A stretch of 32,981 nt of DNA from positions 1 to 32,981 of the forward strand of contig CALJWR010000126.1 in NCBI GenBank assembly GCA_937976685.1, given 5' to 3'. Under the pieces are notes generated by a model that saw only the letters and a list, made by a program, of their open reading frames with translations, had not been told where the DNA came from and ran no database searches. This document shows positions 16,730 through 26,108 of the stretch, in pieces. The stretch is from an uncultured Verrucomicrobiae bacterium. Lineage in GTDB: Bacteria > Verrucomicrobiota > Verrucomicrobiia > Limisphaerales > J093. The translations under genes and the position numbers were made by a program. Within the stretch, counting starts at the first letter, position 1; every line of letters begins with the position of its first letter.

Positions 16730-17950
16730 ATGAGCGTGAATGCCCCAGCGATCCCCCGCCTGCCCGACGCCCAAGGCCACTTCGGGCCGTTCGGCGGCCG
16801 TTACGTGCCCGAGACCCTGATGCACCCGCTGATGGAACTCGAGGCGGAGTACTTCCAAGCCCAGCAGGACTCCGCCTTCCAGGACGAATTGAGTTACTAC
16901 CTTCGCGAGTTCTGCGGCCGGCCCACGCCGCTGTATTTCGCCGAGCGGCTCACTCGCGACCTCGGCGGCGCAAAGATTTACCTCAAGCGCGAGGACCTGC
17001 TCCACACCGGCGCGCACAAGATCAACAACGCCCTTGGTCAGGTGCTGCTCGCCCGGCGCATGGGCAAGACGCGCGTTATCGCGGAAACCGGGGCCGGCCA
17101 GCATGGCGTGGCCACCGCCACTGTCGCTGCCATGTTTGGGCTGAAGTGCGTCATCTACATGGGCGCGGTGGATTGCGAGCGGCAGGCGCTCAACGTCTAT
17201 CGCATGAAGATGCTCGGCGCCGAGGTCGTGCCGGTCCATGCGGGGCAGAAGACGCTCAAGGAGGCCGTGAACGAGGCGATGCGTGACTGGGTCACGAACG
17301 TCCGCGGCACGCATTACATCCTCGGCACGGCGTACGGCGCGCACCCGTACCCGGTGATGGTCCGCAACTTCCAGCGCGTCATCGGCGACGAGGCGCGCGC
17401 GCAGATTCTGGAAAAGGAGGGCCGCCTCCCCGACCTGCTGATCGCCTGCGTCGGCGGCGGCTCAAACGCCATCGGCTTATTCTACCCCTTTCTGGGCGAC
17501 ACCGCGGTCAGGATGATTGGCGTCGAGGCGGGCGGGGAGGGGATCCAGCCGCAAAAGCACGCGGCGCGATTCCACGGTGGCTCGCTGGGCGTGTTGCAGG
17601 GGACCCGCAGCTACATTCTCCAGGACGAGTACGGCCAGATTCAGCTCACCCACAGCGTGAGCGCCGGCTTGGACTACGCTGCGGTGGGCCCGGAACACGC
17701 CTGGCTGCACGACCAAGGCCGCGTGGAGTACGGCTACGCCACGGACGACGCGGCGCTGGAGGCTTTCACGCGACTGGCGCGCTTGGAAGGCATCATCCCC
17801 GCGCTCGAATCCGCCCACGCCGTTGCGGAGTGTCTCCGGCGCGCCCCGGAGATGCCCAAGGACGCTCTGATCGTCGTCAACCTCTCCGGGCGCGGGGACA
17901 AGGACGTGGCCCAAGCGGCCGCCAAACTGAACCTTGCGATGCCGTCATGA
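16730..17950 (+). CDS. trpB: Tryptophan synthase beta subunit
   Basis: A 406-aa PLP enzyme that joins indole and L-serine to give L-tryptophan, normally as an alpha2beta2 complex with TrpA in the cytosol. '[19 protein letters not shown]' at 17-35 is the classic N-terminus. The PLP lysine is K97 in '[13 protein letters not shown]', the catalytic glutamate E119 in 'ETGAGQHG', and a phosphate-binding 'GGGSNAIG' loop follows. '[16 protein letters not shown]' and 'NLSGRGDKD' near the C-terminus are also family hallmarks. ATG 16730 is chosen because the family begins there; a GTG at 16727 is an alternative. The length is normal for TrpB1. No trpA or other trp gene flanks it: the gene is alone, with a tRNA-Phe gene directly downstream on the other strand. 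Confidence 0.97.
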   Translation: MSVNAPAIPRLPDAQGHFGPFGGRYVPETLMHPLMELEAEYFQAQQDSAFQDELSYYLREFCGRPTPLYFAERLTRDLGGAKIYLKREDLLHTGAHKINNALGQVLLARRMGKTRVIAETGAGQHGVATATVAAMFGLKCVIYMGAVDCERQALNVYRMKMLGAEVVPVHAGQKTLKEAVNEAMRDWVTNVRGTHYILGTAYGAHPYPVMVRNFQRVIGDEARAQILEKEGRLPDLLIACVGGGSNAIGLFYPFLGDTAVRMIGVEAGGEGIQPQKHAARFHGGSLGVLQGTRSYILQDEYGQIQLTHSVSAGLDYAAVGPEHAWLHDQGRVEYGYATDDAALEAFTRLARLEGIIPALESAHAVAECLRRAPEMPKDALIVVNLSGRGDKDVAQAAAKLNLAMPS

Positions 17951-17983
17951 GAGGGAGGTAAGGGGGGATCAGAGAGGGGCCGG

Positions 17984-18059
<76 letters not shown>

Positions 18060-18533
18060 AAACCACGATCGCCAACGCGCGCGCACCCGGTCTTCGTGAA
18101 TCGCCCCCTCGGCTTTGGAAACCGAAAGATTCATGCAGGGACCGATTTGATTTCTCCCGGCTCGGAGCCCGGGTCGAACGGCCGGCGTCCGGTCACTGTT
18201 GGGACCAGCGGGAATCGAGCCCAGCCCGCTGCGCGCAGGCGGGGGGGAGCGTACGCTCAGGGCGAATCGGGCGGCAAGCTTCAAAAACCATCCGTGGAAT
18301 CGTGGCAGGGCTGCCATATCTGCTTGCCCGACCCTTCGACCGCACCATAGTTGCGCTGGCAAAGCTCTGGTCCTGGCGGCTCGTATGCGGGAGGGTTGGA
18401 GACCATCGGGAGCAGCGCTCCGCTGTTTCCTCGCCGCCGCAGTGTAAGCCGCTCATGGGCGTCGCCCTCGTGGGCAGGGGGTGGTCAAGGTTTGCGATCG
18501 GCTGCTCCGGAGACCGGGACGAGCAACGAAGGA
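18060..18533. other. Gene-free stretch between two tRNA genes
   Basis: About 470 nt without a believable gene on either strand. No integrase, direct repeat of a tRNA end, or other attachment-site evidence was found. A short T-arm-like sequence near 18205-18230 does not extend into a cloverleaf. Confidence 0.5.
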
Positions 18534-18621
18534 GCCGGGGTGGCGAAATGGCAGACGCAGGGGACTTAAAATCCCCTGGCCAGCAATGGCCGTGCGGGTT
18601 CGAGTCCCGCCCTCGGCACCA
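18534..18621 (+). tRNA. tRNA-Leu (anticodon UAA)
   Basis: An 88-nt class II tRNA. Acceptor GCCGGGG pairs with CCTCGGC (one G-U pair), followed by ACCA (18618-18621). The anticodon stem GGGGA/TCCCC encloses CTTAAAA, giving UAA. A long variable arm (GGCCAGCAATGGCC) and a T-arm with GGTTCGAGTCC are present. Confidence 0.95.
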
Positions 18622-18709
18622 ACCGCCAACAGGGTGAGTCGGCTTCGTGGAAGTCGGTTTGCCAGCCGACCGGGCGCGGGCTCCGGGAAACCTTGCTCGC
18701 AGGGCGGGC

Positions 18710-21700
18710 CTAAAGCCGGCGTAGATCGAGCGTGAAGGGGAAGTCAGGGCTGGCGGGGGCCGGTCGCGGCTGGGTCGGCCCGGGGGTGTGGCCTTCCCGA
18801 AAGAAGCGCGCCAGACGACGGCTCTCCGCTTCATAGGAGTTGACGGGAAACGTGTCGTAGTTGCGCCCGCCCGGATGCATGACGTGGTAGGTGCAGCCGC
18901 CGAGACTCCGTCGGTTCCAGGTGTCCACCACATCAAAGACCAACGGCGTGTGCACGCCGATGGTCGGATGCAGGCAACTGGGTGGCTGCCAGGCGCGATA
19001 GCGCACCCCGGCCACGTATTCGCTGTTCGTGCCGGTCGGGTGGAGCGGTAGAGCGGTGCCGCCCACGCAGACGACATGCCTCCCGCCCGTCAGGCCGCGG
19101 ACTTTCACCTCGATACGCTCGAGGCTGGAATCTACAAAGCGGACGGTGCCGCCCGGTCCCGGCTCCTCGCCCAACACGTGCCACGGTTCCAGGGCCTGGC
19201 GCAGTTCCAGTCGCAGCCCGGCGACATCGAGGTCGCCAATCTGAGGGAAGCGGAATTCAAAGTGCGGCGCAAACCACGCCGGCCGGATGGGGTAGCCCAG
19301 GCGCTGCAGATCGGTCAGCACGTCGGTGAAGTCACTCCAGACGAAATGCGGCAGCAACCAGCGGTCGTGAATCTCGGAGCCCCAGCGCACCAGTTCTTCG
19401 CGGTAGGGCTGTTGCCAGAACCGCGCGATCAAGGTGCGCAGCAGGAGCTGCTGGGCGAGGCTCATCCGCGCATGCGGCGGCATTTCAAACGCGCGCAGCT
19501 CCAGCAGGCCGCGCCGGTCGCTGGCCGCCTCGGGGGAAAAGAGCTTGTCCACGCAGAATTCGGCGCGATGCGTGTTGCCGGTGGCGTCAATCAGCAGGTT
19601 GCGGAAGAGCCGGTCCACGAGCCAGGGCGGAACGTCGCCGGTTCCGCCCGGCTTCTGGCTTTGGCGTTCCAGTTCGCGGAAAGCGACGCCCAGTTCATAG
19701 AGGGAGTCATTTCGCGCCTCGTCCACGCGCGGGCTCTGGCTGGTGGGGCCGATGAAGAGTCCGCTGAACAGGAAGGACAGAGAGGGATGGTTCTGCCAAT
19801 AGGTGACGAGCGAACGCAACAAGTCCGGTCGCCGCAGCAGCGGGCTGTCGGCGGGCGTTGGTCCGCCGATGACGATGTGATTCCCGCCGCCGGTGCCGGT
19901 GTGGCGACCGTCCAGCATGAACTTCTCGGTGCCCAAGCGCGACAGGCGGGCCTCCTCGTAAAGCCCCTCAGTCTGCTGGACCATCTCCGCCCACGTGGCG
20001 GTGGGATGCATGTTGACCTCAATGACCCCCGGATCGGGCGTGACTTTGAGCACATTGAGCCGCGGGTCAAACGGCGGTGGATAACCCTCGACCACCACCG
20101 GCGTGTCGAGGGCGGACGCCGCGCTCTCGATTGCCGAGACGCAGTCGAGGTAATCCTCGAGCGAGTGGAGTGGCGGCATGAAGACGTACAAGCGGCCATG
20201 ACGCGGTTCCACGCAGAGCGCGGTGCGGACGATCCAGGGAGCGGATTCGCCACGGACGGGCGGGCGCCACTCCGGACGGGCGGCCGCCGCGTCCCGCAGA
20301 TCCTGCCAGCGGTTGGTGAGCCGCCGGCCCGGCGGGGAGCTCGAGGTCCTCGCTGACGCGATGAACGCCTGGCGGGGCGGCAAGGGTGGCCGCGGAGCGA
20401 AGGGATCCAAGTCGGGACTGTACGGGTAGTCCGTGGCGCTGACCCACGGAATCGAGTCCAGCGGCAGGCGGAAGCCGATGGGTGAGTCGCCCGGGATGAG
20501 GTAACAGCGCTCGTCGCGCAGGAACCACGGGCCGCTGATCCAGCCGGGAGCGCCGTCCACGGTGCCCCGTTGGAGCGGCAGGACGAAGCCAACCACCGCA
20601 TCCAGCCCCTGTTCAAACACCCTCGCCAACCGCGCGCGTTCCTCCTCGTCTTTCAGGTTCGAGCGGTGCGGGTCCACATTGGTGGGGAGCCGCCGTTCCT
20701 TCCAGAGGTAGTACCAGACATCCTCAAAGGCCGGCATGATCCACTTGCCGCCGCAGCCGAGGCGCTGGGCCAGGGCGTGGATGAACTGCTCGGCGCGATT
20801 GTGATTGAAGCCGTAGTTGCGGGATTCGTCCGCGAAGAGCGCCTCGTTCTCCCAGATGGCCTCGCCATCCTTGCGCCAATAGCAGGCCAACGCCCAACGC
20901 GGGAGCGATTCGCCGGGATACCACTTGCCTTGACCGTAGTGAAGCAAGGCGCCTGAACTGAACCGCGCTTTCAGGCGGCGAATGAGCTTGTCCGCCAACT
21001 GCCGCTTGGTCGGTCCGAGGGCTACGGTGTTCCATTCGGCGCCGTCCATGTCGTCAATGCTCACAAAGGTCGGTTCCCCGCCCATGGTGAGCCGCACATC
21101 GTGTCGGCCAAGCTCGGCATCAAGACGATGGCCCAACGCTTCGATCTCCGCCCATTGCTCGTCGGTGTAGGGCTTGGTCACCCGGGGCGACTCGTAGATG
21201 CGCGTGACCTTCATGTCGTGGCTGAACTCGCACTCGCAAGGATCCACGAGGCCGGTGACGGGCGCCGCGCTTTGCGGGTCGGGAGTGGCCGCCAGCGGCA
21301 GGTGCCCTTCGCCCGCCAGCAGGCCGCTGGTGGGGTCGAGGCCAATCCAACCCGCGCCCGGCAGGTACACTTCGCACCAGGCGTGCAGATCGGTGAAGTC
21401 GTGCTCCGCGCCGCTGGGCCCGTCGAGCGACTTCACATCCGGGGTGAGTTGAATCAGGTAGCCGCTGACAAACCGTGCCGCGAGCCCAAGGTGCCGCAGC
21501 AACTGGCAGAGCAGCCACGCCGAGTCGCGACACGAACCGCTGCCAAGCTGAAGCGTCTCCTCGGGTGTTTGAACTCCGGGTTCGAGGCGAATCAAATACC
21601 GGATGTCCCGCCACAGGCGCTGATTGAGCGCCACCAGGAAATCAACGGTGCGGGGTGCCTTGGATTCTTCCGCTTCCGCCCGGAGACGCGGCGGGCCCGG

Positions 21701-22201
21701 GAGATGGCCGCCGCCGGAGTGGGCATCTGCGGCTTTCTCCGACTGGGTGTGGAGCACCCTCGGCTGGCCGCCGGCCGGCTTCCCCAACAATTCCCGCTTC
21801 AGCACGCCGACGTAGTTGACGAACAGGGGCGTCGGCGGTGCCTTGAGAAGGAAGGGCGCCAGTTCGTGGTCCAGCGCGGGATCGTAGCGGAAGGGAAATC
21901 GCTCCGCGTGCGGTTCCAGGAAAAAGTCGAAGGGATTGTACACGGCCATCTCGGCCGCCAGATCCACTTCGATCAGGAATTCCCGGACCCGTTCTGGAAA
22001 AACCACCCGCGCGAGGTAGTTCGACTGGGGGTCTTGCTGCCAGTTGAGGAAATGCGGTTTCGGTTCGACCCGGAGCGAGTAACTCAGCACCCGCGTCCGG
22101 CAGTGGGGCGCCGGGCGCAGGCGGATCACCTGCGGGCTCAGGCCGACCGGCCGGTCGTAGCGGTAGTGGGTGCGATGGTGGAGGGCGACGTGGATGGACA
22201 T
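18710..22201 (-). CDS. Transglutaminase-like/DUF2126 fusion protein
   Basis: A 1163-aa protein without a signal peptide. Order: Bact_transglu_N beta domain (about 1-110, 'VALHHRTHYRYDRPVGLSPQ'), a variable linker (about 145-182), a transglutaminase/papain-fold core with C224 ('GSGSCRDSAWLL'), H273 ('DLHAWCEVYLPG') and D289 ('GLDPTSG'), then a large DUF2126 region from about 350 ('VRLTMGGEPTFVSIDD') to the end. All three catalytic residues are present, so it is probably an active thiol protease, amidase or transferase. It is the last gene after the circularly permuted ATP-grasp and alpha-E genes, a conserved trio proposed by Iyer and Aravind to make or process a peptide-like conjugate; the substrate is unknown. 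ATG 22201 begins precisely at the family N-terminus. Confidence 0.9.
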   Translation of the reverse strand: MSIHVALHHRTHYRYDRPVGLSPQVIRLRPAPHCRTRVLSYSLRVEPKPHFLNWQQDPQSNYLARVVFPERVREFLIEVDLAAEMAVYNPFDFFLEPHAERFPFRYDPALDHELAPFLLKAPPTPLFVNYVGVLKRELLGKPAGGQPRVLHTQSEKAADAHSGGGHLPGPPRLRAEAEESKAPRTVDFLVALNQRLWRDIRYLIRLEPGVQTPEETLQLGSGSCRDSAWLLCQLLRHLGLAARFVSGYLIQLTPDVKSLDGPSGAEHDFTDLHAWCEVYLPGAGWIGLDPTSGLLAGEGHLPLAATPDPQSAAPVTGLVDPCECEFSHDMKVTRIYESPRVTKPYTDEQWAEIEALGHRLDAELGRHDVRLTMGGEPTFVSIDDMDGAEWNTVALGPTKRQLADKLIRRLKARFSSGALLHYGQGKWYPGESLPRWALACYWRKDGEAIWENEALFADESRNYGFNHNRAEQFIHALAQRLGCGGKWIMPAFEDVWYYLWKERRLPTNVDPHRSNLKDEEERARLARVFEQGLDAVVGFVLPLQRGTVDGAPGWISGPWFLRDERCYLIPGDSPIGFRLPLDSIPWVSATDYPYSPDLDPFAPRPPLPPRQAFIASARTSSSPPGRRLTNRWQDLRDAAAARPEWRPPVRGESAPWIVRTALCVEPRHGRLYVFMPPLHSLEDYLDCVSAIESAASALDTPVVVEGYPPPFDPRLNVLKVTPDPGVIEVNMHPTATWAEMVQQTEGLYEEARLSRLGTEKFMLDGRHTGTGGGNHIVIGGPTPADSPLLRRPDLLRSLVTYWQNHPSLSFLFSGLFIGPTSQSPRVDEARNDSLYELGVAFRELERQSQKPGGTGDVPPWLVDRLFRNLLIDATGNTHRAEFCVDKLFSPEAASDRRGLLELRAFEMPPHARMSLAQQLLLRTLIARFWQQPYREELVRWGSEIHDRWLLPHFVWSDFTDVLTDLQRLGYPIRPAWFAPHFEFRFPQIGDLDVAGLRLELRQALEPWHVLGEEPGPGGTVRFVDSSLERIEVKVRGLTGGRHVVCVGGTALPLHPTGTNSEYVAGVRYRAWQPPSCLHPTIGVHTPLVFDVVDTWNRRSLGGCTYHVMHPGGRNYDTFPVNSYEAESRRLARFFREGHTPGPTQPRPAPASPDFPFTLDLRRL

Positions 22202-22334
22202 GAGGAGCGGGGCCGGAGTTTAGACTCCGAATCGCAAGTTGAGCCGGGCGCCATGGGGGCCCGGGCTTTCGGGCTTCGGGTTTCCGGCGACATTCGGACA
22301 GGAAATTCGGACATCGCGGGCGCCCGGCAGGATG

Positions 22335-23315
22335 CTATTGCGCGGCGACGCGGCCGTTCTGGCGTTTATGTTGCGGCGTCTTGAGGGCGAAGAAGGCTTC
22401 GAAAATCCCGTGGCCGACCTGGTTGAGGCGCGTTTGCAGATCGTCGAGGTACTCATGGAGTCCGGCCTTGATGATTTCGTCCACGCTGGTGAACGAGAAA
22501 TCGGAGCAGAGCTGGCCCAGCAGCTTCTCGGGCGGGAGCCGGAAGGTGCCGAGGGGCGTACCGCTGATGGCGTGCAGGGAATCCCGCGCCGCGCCGAGGC
22601 AGAATTGCACCGAACGCGGGAACTCCCGGTCCAGCAGCAGGAAGTCCACCACCCCCCGCGGGGAAATCCGGCCGTGCCGCTTGCGGTACATCTCGAACGC
22701 CGAGGCGGACCGCAACACCGCCGCCCACTGAATGTCGTCGAAGGGCGTTCCCACCTCGTCTGCCGAGCGCAGCAGGAGGAAGTACTTCACGTCCAGGATG
22801 CGCGAGGTCTTGTCGGCCCGTTCCAACATCCGTCCCAGCCGACAGAAGTGCCAGGGTTCGCCGTGGGTCATCGTGGCGTCAGCGATCCCGCAGAACAGGT
22901 GACTCGCCTGCTTGACGTCGTTGAAGAAATCCCCGGTGGGATCCAGGCGCGCTTCGGCGGCCGCGCGCACCATCAGGTAGAACCGGTTCAACTGGAGCCA
23001 CATCTCCGAGGAGATCACCTCGCGCACCGTGCGCGCGTTTTCCCGGGCCGCGCTCAAGCTGGAGAGGATCGAATTGGGATTTTCGGCATCAAAGGTGAGG
23101 AAGTGGATGACGTTCTCGCGGGTGGCGGACCCGAACCGTGCGGCGAACGCCTCGTGATCGCCCGTGGTGGCCACCAACGGCAGCCACTGTTGATTCTGGC
23201 CCTCCGGCGCGTCCAGCATCAGTTGCAGGTTCACGTCCACGAAACGGGCGACGTTCTCCGCCCGCTCGACGTAACGGCTCATCCAGTACACGGAATCAGC
23301 GACGCGACTCAGCAT
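22335..23315 (-). CDS. Alpha-E domain protein
   Basis: A 326-aa all-helical protein of the alpha-E (DUF403) family, beginning with the signature 'MLSRVADSVYWMSRYVERAE'. A conserved 'SNPNSIL'-like segment ('AENPNSILSSLSAARENART') and acidic helices follow. The frame opens at 23357, but ATG 23315 matches the family start exactly. The function is unknown; the family nearly always travels with a circularly permuted ATP-grasp protein and a transglutaminase, and a partner or scaffold role is inferred. It lies 133 nt upstream of the transglutaminase gene and 217 nt downstream of the ATP-grasp gene, where hairpins occur. Confidence 0.9.
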   Translation of the reverse strand: MLSRVADSVYWMSRYVERAENVARFVDVNLQLMLDAPEGQNQQWLPLVATTGDHEAFAARFGSATRENVIHFLTFDAENPNSILSSLSAARENARTVREVISSEMWLQLNRFYLMVRAAAEARLDPTGDFFNDVKQASHLFCGIADATMTHGEPWHFCRLGRMLERADKTSRILDVKYFLLLRSADEVGTPFDDIQWAAVLRSASAFEMYRKRHGRISPRGVVDFLLLDREFPRSVQFCLGAARDSLHAISGTPLGTFRLPPEKLLGQLCSDFSFTSVDEIIKAGLHEYLDDLQTRLNQVGHGIFEAFFALKTPQHKRQNGRVAAQ

Positions 23316-23354
23316 GGTGGACCGTCCGGGATTCGGGGACAGAAGGGTGAGGCG

Positions 23355-23459
23355 CATCCGGGTCGCGAGCCCCGGATGGACGCCAGGGCAGCAACATCCG
23401 CAGGAAAACTTCGCAACCGGGCGGATCCGAGAAACGCCGGCAGTGCCGCCTTGCCGGCG
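23355..23459. repeat. Two intergenic hairpins between ATP-grasp and alpha-E genes
   Basis: Hairpin one: catccggg (23355-23362) pairs with cccggatg (23371-23378) across 8 nt. Hairpin two: cgccggca (23435-23442) pairs with tgccggcg (23452-23459) across 9 nt. Neither has a T-tract, so they are more likely RNA-stabilising or attenuating elements, or repeat remnants, than terminators. Confidence 0.5.
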
Positions 23460-23532
23460 AGCGGCGGCGGGCCATAACCGGCGCCGTCAGGATGCCTCCG
23501 GCAACCTGGGCTTGGATTTCGGCGTGGGGACC

Positions 23533-25023
23533 TCATGAAGCTGGCGCGGCCGCCGGGCCGCCGCTTCCACGCTCCGCCTCGTGGGTCGCGGAGTCGGCCA
23601 GCACCCAGGTGTCCTTGCTCCCGCCTCCTTGCGACGAATTGACGACCAAGGATCCTTTCTTGAGGGCCACGCGCGTCAGGCCGCCCGGCAGGACGAAGAT
23701 TTCCCTCCCATACAGAATGTAGGGGCGCAGGTCCACGTGCCGGCCTTCGAAGTGGTCGCCGCAAATCGTCGGCACGCGCGACAACGCCAAGGTGGGCTGG
23801 GCGATGTAATTGCGCGGGTTGGCGCGGATCCGGTCGGCGAAGTCCGCCTGCTGCTCGCGCGTGGCGTGCGGACCGACCAACATGCCGTAGCCGCCGGATT
23901 CGTTGGCCGCCTTCACGACCAGCTTGTCGAGGTTCTCGAGCACGTACGTGAGGTCACTGGGTTCCGAACAAATGTAGGTCGGCACGTTGGGCACGATGAT
24001 GTCCTCGCCGAGGTAGAACTTCACGATCCGTGGCACGTAGGCATACACCACCTTATCGTCGGCCACTCCGGTGCCCGGGGCGTTGGCCAGCGCGACATTC
24101 CCTGCCTTGTATGCCTCCATGAGGCCGGGAACCCCCAGCATCGAGTCGGCCCGGAAGCACTGGGGATCTAGAAAATCATCGTCAATGCGACGATAGATGA
24201 CGTCCACCCGCTCGAACCCCTTGGTGGTCCGCATCAAGACCTGGCCGTCCTCAACCACGAGATCGCGTCCCTCGACCAACTCGATGCCCATTTGCTGGGC
24301 GAGGAACGAGTGCTCAAAGTAGGCCGAGTTGTAAATCCCCGGTGTCAGCAGCACCACGCGGGGGTTCACGACCCCGTCGGGCGCGAGGTATTCCAGCATG
24401 TCCCGGAGTTTGATCGGGTAGTTCTGCACCGGCCGGACCTTCAGTGCGGCGAAGGTCTGCGGGAACAGGTTCTTCATCACATGCCGGTTCTGGATCACGT
24501 ACGACACGCCCGACGGACAACGCAGATTGTCTTCGAGCACGTATATCTGGCCGTCCGAGTGCCGGACCAGATCGGTGCCGGTGAGGTGGCACCAAATGCC
24601 TCGCGGAGGTTTCCAGCCGACGCACTGTTGGCGGTAGGACTTCGCCGAGAGGATCAACTCCCGCGGAACCACACCGGCCTTCAGGATCCGCTGTTCGTGG
24701 TACAGGTCGTTGATGAAAAGGTTGAGCGCCTCGATGCGCTGCTTGAGACCCTTCTCCAGCCGGGACCATTCCGTGCTCGAGACGATCCGCGGGACGATGT
24801 CGAAGGGAAAGATTTTCTCCGTGCCGGCCTGTTCCCCGTAAACGTTGAACGTGATGCCCATCTGGAGCAAGGCACGCTCGGCTGCCGCCTGCCGGGCCTC
24901 GATTTCGCCCGGCGGCAGACCTTCCATGGCCGCCACTAAGGTGCGCCCCAACGGGCGTGGGCGTCCCGCTTCGGCGAACAACTCGTCGAAGAACTCGCCG
25001 GTCTCGTATCCGGAGAAGGTCAT
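23533..25023 (-). CDS. Circularly permuted type 2 ATP-grasp protein
   Basis: A 496-aa protein of the circularly permuted ATP-grasp family (DUF404/DUF407-like). Visible signatures: '[16 protein letters not shown]' near the N-terminus, '[20 protein letters not shown]', '[20 protein letters not shown]' (metal/ATP-binding strand), '[12 protein letters not shown]', '[15 protein letters not shown]', '[20 protein letters not shown]', and a late '[17 protein letters not shown]', which carries the ATP-grasp lysine and glycine loop. ATP-grasp enzymes form amide bonds through acyl-phosphates; this family is predicted to ligate amino-acid-like groups, substrate unknown. ATG 25023 is preferred to the frame opening at 25104 because homology begins at '[12 protein letters not shown]'. 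It is the first gene of the trio with alpha-E and transglutaminase/DUF2126, divergent from the gene at 25308. Confidence 0.92.
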   Translation of the reverse strand: MTFSGYETGEFFDELFAEAGRPRPLGRTLVAAMEGLPPGEIEARQAAAERALLQMGITFNVYGEQAGTEKIFPFDIVPRIVSSTEWSRLEKGLKQRIEALNLFINDLYHEQRILKAGVVPRELILSAKSYRQQCVGWKPPRGIWCHLTGTDLVRHSDGQIYVLEDNLRCPSGVSYVIQNRHVMKNLFPQTFAALKVRPVQNYPIKLRDMLEYLAPDGVVNPRVVLLTPGIYNSAYFEHSFLAQQMGIELVEGRDLVVEDGQVLMRTTKGFERVDVIYRRIDDDFLDPQCFRADSMLGVPGLMEAYKAGNVALANAPGTGVADDKVVYAYVPRIVKFYLGEDIIVPNVPTYICSEPSDLTYVLENLDKLVVKAANESGGYGMLVGPHATREQQADFADRIRANPRNYIAQPTLALSRVPTICGDHFEGRHVDLRPYILYGREIFVLPGGLTRVALKKGSLVVNSSQGGGSKDTWVLADSATHEAERGSGGPAAAPAS

Positions 25024-25307
25024 GTTTGGGCCACGGTCGCCAACGGTCGCCCGCCGGCCGAGCGATGTTTCTCGGACCGGCACAGCAACGGTCATGCCAC
25101 GCATGGAGACAGACGAAACGCTCGGCCCTGAGAGGACCAGCGCGATTTCACCTCGCTTGGATTTGCTGGCCGTGGGCGTGATTCCAGCAACCTGCCTTCG
25201 CCGGTGAAAATGCGGCTCGTGCGCCGGGCGGGTCAGGCTGGGTGGTCATTCTTGTCCACACCGGCCAATCTGGAGCAGACTGGTCCCATGCGGGAACGCA
25301 AGGACGT

Positions 25308-25718
25308 ATGCGCGCGCTGACCAACGATTACCGCGCGTTGCAGGTGATCAATCTGGATCCTTGGAGCGGCAACCCCGGTCCCTATCTGGTCGTTCAGGAG
25401 GGCGTGGCGCCGGATGATGCAGAGGCCCGGGAGGCCACCTTCGTACTTCGGCCGGACGGTTGCTGGTTGGACATCAACGCCTATCTGGGCGAGGGCCATC
25501 TGGATGGCCTCGAAGCGGCGCTATTTCAGAGCCTCGCGCAGGTGCGGGCGTTGTTGGATCGGTTGCCGCTGGAACCGCGCGTGGAGGAACTGCCCATCAA
25601 CGAAGAGGGCCTCGCGACGTTCCTTTCGCAGCATCCCCGGGGCACGACCCGCCAGCATCTGCGCGCGTGGGTGCAGGCGTACGAGGCGCGTCGTGATTCC
25701 CGGCGTCAACGCCATTGA
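25308..25718 (+). CDS. Small conserved-looking protein of unknown function
   Basis: A 136-aa soluble protein, not recognised. It has no signal peptide or membrane segment. The first half is beta-rich ('YRALQVINLDPWSGNPGPYL', 'ATFVLRPDGCWLDINAYLG'); the second half is helical and ends in an Arg-rich tail. The codon pattern is regular for GC-rich coding DNA and the opposite-strand frames are poorer, which supports a real gene. ATG 25308, with AGGA a few bases before it, is preferred to the longer frame from 25242. It is transcribed away from the ATP-grasp gene and converges with the small gene downstream of lutC, leaving an 18-nt gap. Confidence 0.55.
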   Translation: MRALTNDYRALQVINLDPWSGNPGPYLVVQEGVAPDDAEAREATFVLRPDGCWLDINAYLGEGHLDGLEAALFQSLAQVRALLDRLPLEPRVEELPINEEGLATFLSQHPRGTTRQHLRAWVQAYEARRDSRRQRH

Positions 25719-25736
25719 CAGCGCTTGAGCGGATGC

Positions 25737-26108
25737 TTACCGCCTGCGGGCCCCTTCTCCGCGCTGGCAAGCCATCCACGCGGCGTCAGTCAGGGTGCGT
25801 CCCTTTTCATCGTACTTTCTCCGAAGGATCCGCAGAAGTTCTGTCAACTGCCGCGAGCGAGCGACAGAAGCGATCACTGGGGTCAGGACGGCGGCGTAAC
25901 CGGCGGGGTCGCAGAACCGTTCATCCGTGGTCGCCCAAAGAGCCATCGGTCCGAGCGAACCGACCACGACCGCCCCTTCCACGAATCCGGTCCAGCGGCC
26001 GCCGCTCGGACTCGGTTCACAGTAGCAGGCGATCAGGAAATGCTCACGGTCCCTGAACTCAGTCAACTTACGCGCTTCCAAGCCGGAGTACGGCTGCGGC
26101 TGGCTCAC
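25737..26108 (-). CDS. Small protein of unknown function, coupled to lutC
   Basis: A 123-aa protein starting at GTG 26108, which overlaps the TGA of lutC by four bases (GTGA), so translation is probably coupled. No signal peptide. A central hydrophobic stretch ('FVEGAVVVGSLGPMALWATT') is too polar at its edges to be a certain membrane helix. The C-terminal half is helical and basic ('QLTELLRILRRKYDEKG'). I do not recognise the family. Its position as fourth gene of a lactate-oxidation operon suggests a link with lactate or pyruvate metabolism, but this is inference only. Confidence 0.6.
   Translation of the reverse strand: MSQPQPYSGLEARKLTEFRDREHFLIACYCEPSPSGGRWTGFVEGAVVVGSLGPMALWATTDERFCDPAGYAAVLTPVIASVARSRQLTELLRILRRKYDEKGRTLTDAAWMACQRGEGARRR

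Noticed and set aside
18200..18235. T-arm-like sequence that could be a third tRNA or tRNA fragment
   Set aside because: No matching acceptor, D-arm or anticodon arm can be folded on either side.
19076..22384. Plus-strand open frames of about 430 codons opposite the transglutaminase gene
   Set aside because: They mirror the codon pattern of the opposite strand, and the minus-strand protein has complete catalytic motifs.
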